DNA from: Saprospiraceae bacterium
GTDB taxonomy: Bacteria; Bacteroidota; Bacteroidia; Chitinophagales; Saprospiraceae
DNA: 7,886 nt
Assembly: GCA_020852155.1 (NCBI GenBank)
Contig: JADZBJ010000339.1
Location: 1-7,886 of the forward strand
Direction: 5' to 3'
Of this stretch, positions 7,639-7,886 are shown in pieces. The notes under the pieces are model-generated. The model was not told where the DNA came from. It worked only from the letters and a program-made list of their open reading frames with translations, and did no database searches. The stretch's first letter is position 1. Each line of letters starts with the position of its first letter. The translations under genes and the position numbers were made by a program.

Positions 7639-7671
7639 CAAAAGTAAAGTAAAACCCCCAAACCCCGCAAA
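7639..7671 (-). promoter_or_regulatory. Candidate Bacteroidota promoter for the 7013-7579 gene
   Basis: Read on the minus strand, TACTTTTG (7646-7639) matches the -7 consensus TAnnTTTG exactly, and TTTG (7671-7668) stands 21 bases upstream, within the spacing known for these promoters. Transcription would start near 7632, giving a leader of about 50 bases before the ATG at 7579. The spacer holds two G tracts on the minus strand (GGGG and GGGGG). The motif is short and the region T-rich on this strand, so a chance match is possible. Confidence 0.45.
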
Positions 7672-7675
7672 CACT

Positions 7676-7696
7676 CCTTTTTCAAAGGTTTAAACC
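7676..7696. promoter_or_regulatory. Palindrome upstream of the candidate promoter
   Basis: GGTTTAAACC (7687-7696) is a perfect 10-bp palindrome. It overlaps by two bases a small hairpin, CCTTT (7676-7680) with AAAGG (7684-7688). Both lie just upstream of the TTTG element of the minus-strand promoter candidate, where an activator or repressor could bind. No regulator gene is visible nearby, so an operator role is only a possibility. Confidence 0.2.
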
Positions 7697-7768
7697 AATG
7701 AAATTGAATTACTTTCTGCCTCGCTTGGTCTTCCTTCGTTCCATGCACAAGATGCTAAGCCCCCCGCC

Positions 7769-7796
7769 GCGCTTGGGTCTTTTTTTGACCCAGCGC
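7769..7796. repeat. Hairpin with a 7-T loop, first of an abutting pair
   Basis: GCGC, one bulged T, then TGGGTC (7769-7779) pairs with GACCCAGCGC (7787-7796), leaving a loop of seven T (7780-7786). That is 10 base pairs with a single bulge, mostly G-C. It ends exactly where the next hairpin begins. No T-run follows on either strand, so a simple intrinsic terminator is unlikely. Confidence 0.7.
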
Positions 7797-7840
7797 CACT
7801 CCAGCAGGTTTCCATGCCAAGGAACAAACCTGCTGGAGTG
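7797..7840. repeat. Perfect 15-bp inverted repeat, second of an abutting pair
   Basis: CACTCCAGCAGGTTT (7797-7811) is the exact reverse complement of AAACCTGCTGGAGTG (7826-7840), with a 14-base spacer. A perfect 15-bp match at this distance is very unlikely by chance. Together with the abutting hairpin at 7769-7796 it forms a double-stem unit near the right edge. It could be a dispersed repeat, a transcription or RNA-stability element of a gene beyond the window, or a mobile-element end; the sequence does not decide. Confidence 0.8.
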
Positions 7841-7886
7841 CCTCTGTTTCATCTGTCAGCGATTTTTGTTTTGTTGGCCGTAAACA

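Larger units (their letters stand above)
7580..7886. other. Right-hand non-coding stretch
   Basis: No convincing gene is seen in these 307 bases. They hold the leader and candidate promoter of the 7013-7579 gene (about 7580-7671), a palindrome (7676-7696) and the double hairpin (7769-7840). The rest (7841-7886) shows nothing clear. A 47-codon minus-strand frame (7852 to 7709) spans the hairpins but is probably not a gene. GC rises again from about 7755, which may mark the end of the AT-rich block. Confidence 0.5.

Noticed and set aside
7698..7883. A 61-codon plus-strand frame across the double hairpin
   Set aside because: Its sequence is largely dictated by the inverted repeats. It has no family resemblance, and the opposite-strand basic frame is equally open.

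Overview
The window looks like a Bacteroidota chromosome fragment. The main reason is a 1957-residue secreted protein that ends in a type IX secretion (T9SS) type-B, gliding-motility-associated sorting domain, a hallmark of that phylum. The A-rich start contexts without clear Shine-Dalgarno sequences agree, as does a TAnnTTTG-type promoter candidate. The very large, repeat-built, Cys-paired adhesin recalls the Saprospiria/Chitinophagia branches, but that finer placement is a guess.

Layout. Positions 1-91 are leader sequence. Positions 92-5965 (+) hold the giant surface protein: signal peptide, a first PKD/Ig-like domain, a Cys-rich jelly-roll-like domain, 17 tandem Cys-paired PKD/Ig-like repeats of about 84 residues, one SprB-like repeat, a last PKD-like domain and the T9SS sorting domain. 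Positions 5966-6181 are a GC-rich, highly structured gap between convergent genes. Then the DNA becomes visibly AT-rich (one sampled 60-base line is 28% GC, against 55% in a line of the big gene). Two small minus-strand genes follow: 6182-6829, a TraB/TIKI-like protein, and 7013-7579, a helical protein of a family I cannot name that may be HEPN-like. They are separated by 183 bases rich in inverted repeats. The last 307 bases carry a plausible Bacteroidota promoter for the 7013-7579 gene, a 10-bp palindrome and, near the right edge, two abutting strong hairpins.

How the parts relate. The adhesin stands alone: it is convergent with its neighbour and no PorP/SprF-type partner is in view. The two AT-rich genes face the same way, each behind structured non-coding DNA. 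They look like accessory, possibly laterally acquired, cargo next to a host gene. No integrase, transposase, rRNA, tRNA or CRISPR array is visible. The most unusual signals are the non-coding palindromic blocks at 6038-6130, 6869-7004 and 7769-7840, and the long cysteine-paired repeat ladder.
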